Shown here one piece after another: positions 3,490-5,517 of a stretch of DNA of 5,517 nt. The stretch spans positions 1 to 5,517 of the forward strand of contig JALVCY010000060.1 in NCBI GenBank assembly GCA_027009605.1. The letters run 5' to 3'. The DNA is from Saprospiraceae bacterium (GTDB taxonomy: Bacteria > Bacteroidota > Bacteroidia > Chitinophagales > Saprospiraceae). The notes below the pieces were generated by a model. That model searched no databases. It was not told the DNA's origin and saw only the letters and a list, made by a program, of their open reading frames with translations. Every line of letters starts with the position of its first letter. Position 1 is the first letter of the stretch. The translations under genes and the position numbers were made by a program.

Positions 3490-5517
3490 TTATTTCATCC
3501 AAAATGATTCCACCAACTCCAATCCATCCATTCGCAAAACTCCATAATACAATCCGCCCGGTACTTCCAACTGAACGTCAGCAGAAGTCGCCCCCTTTGG
3601 CAAACGAAGCATTGAACTACTCCACACCCGATGCCCGGAAATATCATAAATAACCAATTGCCCTTTGGCGGAAGCAGTCAACCGGACATCGTAATGAAGC
3701 CGGTGACCGGAAATAACATTGGGGGAGATGCGAAACTCCACCGGTAGCAAACGCAACGACACCACCGGCGAAAACGTAAAATGCCCATCCAAATCTATTT
3801 GCTTGTAGCGGTAATAGTTGAGACTCAATGGGTTAGAGTCAATGACTTGATAGGTCCGGGTTAGGTCGGTATGGCTTTTAGCAGGGATGAAATCAAGTTT
3901 TTTAAACTCATGACCGGTACCGCTGCGCTGGATTTCAAAGCCTAGATTATGGGTCTCGACATCGGTTGTCCATTGGAGCAAAACCTGCCGGTTATTCAAT
4001 GCGGTGGCCGTGAGTGGATGCACCACGTTGACCGGTAGAGGGGTAGAGGGCGTGGCAAATTTAGAAAGCATCTTGACATAAGCGGCTTGGTAGCTGTCAG
4101 CGGGTTCGGTGATTTCCCAAGAGTTTTCGGGGTAAGACGTATTCCAATCTTTGTAGGCTTTTTCGTTGGGTTGATTTTCGGGTGGGGCGATGGTGGTATT
4201 GGTGGGTGGGTCAAAATTCTTGTTGGGGCCGCCCGGCACAAAACCCGGAGCGGGATTCAAATCCAAGGCACTGCCATCCGCAAACCATCCGTGATAAATC
4301 TGCGTACAAGATTTTTCCGCTCCATGGGCATTCATATTGGACAAATAAACCAAATTTTGGGGATTGACACCATGGAGATAATGCACATAATTTTCGGCAG
4401 CTTTCAGGTAAGTAGCCTGCAGTGCCGGATCCACATCATAGGTAATCATATTGTAAAAAAGTAGAGCGGAATGGGCCTTCACCTTATTGCTACCCCACAC
4501 ATAATTATTTGCTTCGACATACGCTCGATAGGGGGATGAAAAGGCTTGATAAGCAGGCAAAAGCTCGGCATTATTCGTTTTGACGGAAGTCTCAAAATTA
4601 GATAAAATATCCGATTGTACGCTAGCCGTCCCATTTGCGCAAGCCGCATAATACAAAAGCGCATCTTGATAAGTGGATTCAAAGGGATACCAAAAAGTCC
4701 AATTCATCGCATGAATATCGCCATAATGTGCATCCACATACGCCTGATAAGTTGCCTGATTGGTCAGCACAAACAGATAAACCGCTGCCGCAAAACTAGT
4801 CGCATCTTGGTCATAATGCGATACTTCGGGATTGGAACTCGCAAATCCACTATTGTCATAATCCGAATATCCGGAGTGATTTTGCAGCCAAGTCCAAGCC
4901 GATTCTGCGTGGGTTTGCAGCGTATTGGCGTAAGCGGTCAATCCCGCATTTTGATAGACAATGGCCGCATGGGCAAAAATACTGCAAGCCGTCCGGGTCG
5001 CAGACGACTGTGCCGGTCCGTAAAATCTAGCGGTTGCATCGTCAGATGGGGGAGAAGCGGTCTGGAAATTAGGCACCGATACCTTCATCAACACAGAGCC
5101 GTCCGCCAACTGCATTTTGAGCAACCAATCCAATTCCCATTTGATTTCATCCAAAATATCGGGGATTCCATTGCCACTTTCGGGAATATTCAGATTATCG
5201 TCCCAAACCGTAGGATTTTCTTCATAAGCCGCCAACAAATCATGGACGGGACTAAAAGCATAATTGACATATTTGTTGTAATCTCCGGCATCGTGCCACC
5301 CGCCGGACAGGTCTTTTTCGGTAGCGGCATTTCCGGCATCGGTCACTAACCGGCACGCCAAATCTTGATTATTGCCCAAATGGCAAGCCCCATCCGTCCA
5401 ATCCGCTTGCGCAAAAGGAGACGCTTTGGGCATTCCGCAACGTTGGTAGAAGAAAGCCCGGAGACTTTGTTTGAGCACATCCTGATATACGGTTTCGCTG
5501 ATGGAAAACGTATAAGA
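3490..5517 (-). CDS. Secreted glycoside hydrolase family 9 (endoglucanase-like) with T9SS sorting domain, 5'-partial
   Basis: The frame is open to the right edge, where it reads SYTFSISETVYQDVLKQSLR; a GTG at 5478 is internal, and the true start and any signal peptide or N-terminal Ig-like domain lie outside. Counting from that GTG, residues 1-475 form a GH9 (alpha/alpha)6 domain, expected to cleave beta-1,4-glucan by inversion. YQRCG is at 11-15. GGWHDAGDYNKYV (59-71) holds the paired aspartates D63 and D66. NGIPDILDEIKWELDWLLKMQ (103-123) is typical of the family. IYHGWFADGS (394-403) and PGFVPGGPN (411-419) form the active-site region, with His396. NSWEITEP (452-459) supplies the probable acid Glu455. 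A fibronectin-like domain (about 481-577, with GFEIQRS and YYRYKQIDLDG) and a C-terminal T9SS sorting domain (about 578-662, with LVIYDISGHRV and VPGGLYYGVLR) follow. The enzyme is probably delivered to or through the outer membrane. Cellulose is the likeliest substrate; xyloglucan or mixed-linkage glucan cannot be excluded. Confidence 0.92.
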   Translation of the reverse strand, partial: SYTFSISETVYQDVLKQSLRAFFYQRCGMPKASPFAQADWTDGACHLGNNQDLACRLVTDAGNAATEKDLSGGWHDAGDYNKYVNYAFSPVHDLLAAYEENPTVWDDNLNIPESGNGIPDILDEIKWELDWLLKMQLADGSVLMKVSVPNFQTASPPSDDATARFYGPAQSSATRTACSIFAHAAIVYQNAGLTAYANTLQTHAESAWTWLQNHSGYSDYDNSGFASSNPEVSHYDQDATSFAAAVYLFVLTNQATYQAYVDAHYGDIHAMNWTFWYPFESTYQDALLYYAACANGTASVQSDILSNFETSVKTNNAELLPAYQAFSSPYRAYVEANNYVWGSNKVKAHSALLFYNMITYDVDPALQATYLKAAENYVHYLHGVNPQNLVYLSNMNAHGAEKSCTQIYHGWFADGSALDLNPAPGFVPGGPNKNFDPPTNTTIAPPENQPNEKAYKDWNTSYPENSWEITEPADSYQAAYVKMLSKFATPSTPLPVNVVHPLTATALNNRQVLLQWTTDVETHNLGFEIQRSGTGHEFKKLDFIPAKSHTDLTRTYQVIDSNPLSLNYYRYKQIDLDGHFTFSPVVSLRLLPVEFRISPNVISGHRLHYDVRLTASAKGQLVIYDISGHRVWSSSMLRLPKGATSADVQLEVPGGLYYGVLRMDGLELVESFWMK

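Noticed and set aside
3402..3653. 83-residue plus-strand open frame after the cytochrome gene
   Set aside because: It begins in the hairpin, reads through the 16-bp tandem repeat and then runs antisense to the well-supported C-terminus of the GH9 protein.
4615..5349. 244-residue plus-strand open frame
   Set aside because: It lies fully antisense to the GH9 catalytic domain, which has all expected motifs; the antisense peptide has no recognisable feature.

Overview
The window looks like a chromosomal segment of a Bacteroidota bacterium, possibly Saprospiraceae-like. Four things point there: a glycoside hydrolase ending in a type IX secretion (T9SS) sorting domain, a lipoprotein c-type cytochrome, a clear TAnnTTTG-type -7 promoter element upstream of that cytochrome, and no Shine-Dalgarno sequence ahead of the genes. 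The phylum-level call is an inference from gene content and promoter style; no marker gene is present.

Layout: positions 1-534 hold no gene I can support, only AT-rich DNA with a 10-bp periodic repeat at the end. Positions 535-1219 are built mostly from repetitive, palindromic DNA: an 81-bp tandem duplication, a ~235-bp imperfect palindrome with terminal inverted repeats, a second palindromic element with a perfect 24-bp core, and an internally deleted copy of the first element. hemW (1239-2360, +) follows, and directly after its stop comes another nearly full copy of the first element (2368-2589). A 95-bp palindrome of CACTAAGA-type repeats (2633-2727) and a half copy of the first element (2779-2835) fill the next intergenic stretch. 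A lipoprotein cytochrome c gene (2936-3394, +) has its own promoter at 2884-2891. It converges on a family 9 glycoside hydrolase (3490 to beyond the right edge, -). The short gap between them holds a strong hairpin that shares its stem with the 24-bp palindrome, a 16-bp tandem repeat and a smaller hairpin.

How the genes relate: HemW is a radical-SAM family protein tied to heme trafficking, and the cytochrome needs covalently bound heme, so both belong loosely to heme and respiration biology. They are 575 bp apart with repeats between and a separate promoter, so they are not an obvious operon. The GH9 enzyme is a separate function, secreted degradation of beta-1,4-glucans.

The most unusual content is the intergenic DNA. 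At least four full, deleted or partial copies of one MITE-like palindromic family, all in the same orientation, bracket hemW; one sits close enough to its start to create a false in-frame upstream start codon. No transposase is present in the window.
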